From NCBI GenBank assembly GCA_021805585.1, contig JAJZEY010000528.1, forward strand, positions 1-6,534: a stretch of DNA of 6,534 nucleotides, given 5' to 3'. Every line of letters starts with the position of its first letter. Positions within the stretch are counted from its first letter, which is position 1. Origin of the DNA: Planctomycetota bacterium (GTDB lineage: Bacteria; Planctomycetota; Phycisphaerae; WQYP01). Both the position numbers and the translations under genes were made by a program. This document shows positions 5,947 to 6,534 of this stretch, piece after piece. A model generated the notes under the pieces. The model saw only the letters and a program-made list of their open reading frames with translations. It had not been told where the DNA came from and did not search any database.

Positions 5947-6534
5947 TGCCGATATGGCGCTGATTCTACCGCCGAAGAGGCGACGCTGGACCCAACCACA
6001 AATGATTGCGGATCCACGAATTGCGACCGATGTTCACAACGGCCGCACAACGGGATAATGCCGTCTACAGCTTATTTTCAACAATTGAAATTCACACAGG
6101 ATGTGGCGGAGGAAACAGAGCGGAGACGACGGCAACGGGCGGACAGGATAATCGCGGTACAGTGCCGCCTTCGGCGGCGTTGGCCGGGATGCAGGGATTC
6201 CAAAAGCATTTCGTACTTTGGAACCAGGCGTGCGTTCCCTGCAAGCTGATCCGGCGTGGATGATAACCCCGGCCACATTGAAGGCAAATAAGTGCCTGTG
6301 CGTAACTCCCGAGATTTCAGCCGGTCGAGACGTCAGCCGGCGGACCGACGGCGGCGGGAAAGTCATCTCGCCTTGGCGTCAGCGGCAATTATGCTCCAAC
6401 CAAATTCGCTCACCTGTTTACCCGCTCTACTCTCGCCTGATTTATTGGGCCGCAGCCCGATTCGCCGTGCTCCATCTAAGCGACGCTGTCGGTCGCGTGG
6501 ATGCATTGTTACCGGGTCGTGGTGATTTGGCAGG
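5947..6534. other. Right-hand region without a confident gene; two edge-truncated open frames
   Basis: No recognised protein, RNA gene or mobile element is seen here. On the plus strand a frame is open from 6152 (after TAA at 6149-6151) to the window end, 127 codons. It includes GVRSLQADPAWMITPATLK and later VYPLYSRLIYWAAARF, with an in-frame ATG at 6259 (the Met of PAWMI) but no clear ribosome binding site. On the minus strand a frame enters from the right edge and stops at 6363-6365 after 56 codons, ending in SEFGWSIIAADAKAR. At most one is likely real; the minus one would be the C-terminus of a gene lying mostly outside. Arg-rich frames at 5701-6249 and 6034-6366 look like shadows. Confidence 0.4.
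6160..6182. repeat. Strong hairpin with a tight TTC loop
   Basis: GCCGCC (6164-6169) pairs with GGCGGC (6173-6178) around TTC. The stem extends outward by two G-T pairs, an A-T and a C-G pair to 6160 and 6182, ten pairs in all. No T-run follows on either strand. It lies in the unassigned right-hand region and could be part of a structured RNA or an intergenic palindrome. Confidence 0.5.

Noticed and set aside
5701..6249. 182-codon plus-strand frame
   Set aside because: It is extremely Arg- and Cys-rich with no domain pattern, starts without a ribosome binding site, and overlaps several other open frames in GC-rich DNA.
6034..6366. 110-codon minus-strand frame
   Set aside because: Its Arg/Pro-rich composition matches no family and no translation signal was seen; it overlaps other open frames of equal quality.

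Overview
The window looks like a piece of a moderately GC-rich bacterial chromosome, most likely from the Planctomycetota (perhaps Phycisphaerae) or a neighbouring PVC lineage. This is inferred from three things: a PEP-CTERM-tailed LamG-like surface protein, a Tat-type lipoprotein glycoside hydrolase, and wide spacing between genes. No rRNA, tRNA, CRISPR array or mobile element was recognised.

Layout from left to right: (1) the 3' end of a secreted PEP-CTERM protein runs in from the left edge and stops at 446 (+). (2) About 640 bases follow with no convincing gene. They hold a 10-bp perfect inverted repeat (692-724) and, at the far end, a good sigma70-type promoter (1021-1048). (3) A small class I SAM-dependent methyltransferase lies at 1085-1657 (+). 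(4) Converging on it is a two-gene minus-strand unit: a GH5-type endo-glycanase (5396 to 4332) followed 70 bases later by a GH2 beta-mannosidase-type enzyme (4261 to 1703). A promoter-like pair at 5488-5515 and two short palindromes in the leader precede the unit. (5) From about 5516 to the right edge there is roughly 1 kb without a confident gene. It holds one doubtful small secreted ORF (5602-5946, minus), strong hairpins at 5595-5613 and 6160-6182, and two open frames on opposite strands that run off the right edge.

The readable biology is polysaccharide breakdown. The GH5 enzyme has a signal peptide and could cut a beta-linked backbone, perhaps mannan or glucomannan. The GH2 enzyme carries twin-arginine and lipobox motifs and would release terminal beta-mannose from the oligosaccharides while anchored to a membrane. 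Both keep their catalytic glutamates. No transporter, sensor or SusC/D-like partner is visible, so the locus is a minimal two-enzyme unit within this view. The methyltransferase and the PEP-CTERM protein have no evident functional link to it. I found no clear sign of a wholly new system. The items most worth checking are the short gap between the GH2 catalytic residues, the palindromic leader of the GH operon, and the structured right-hand region.
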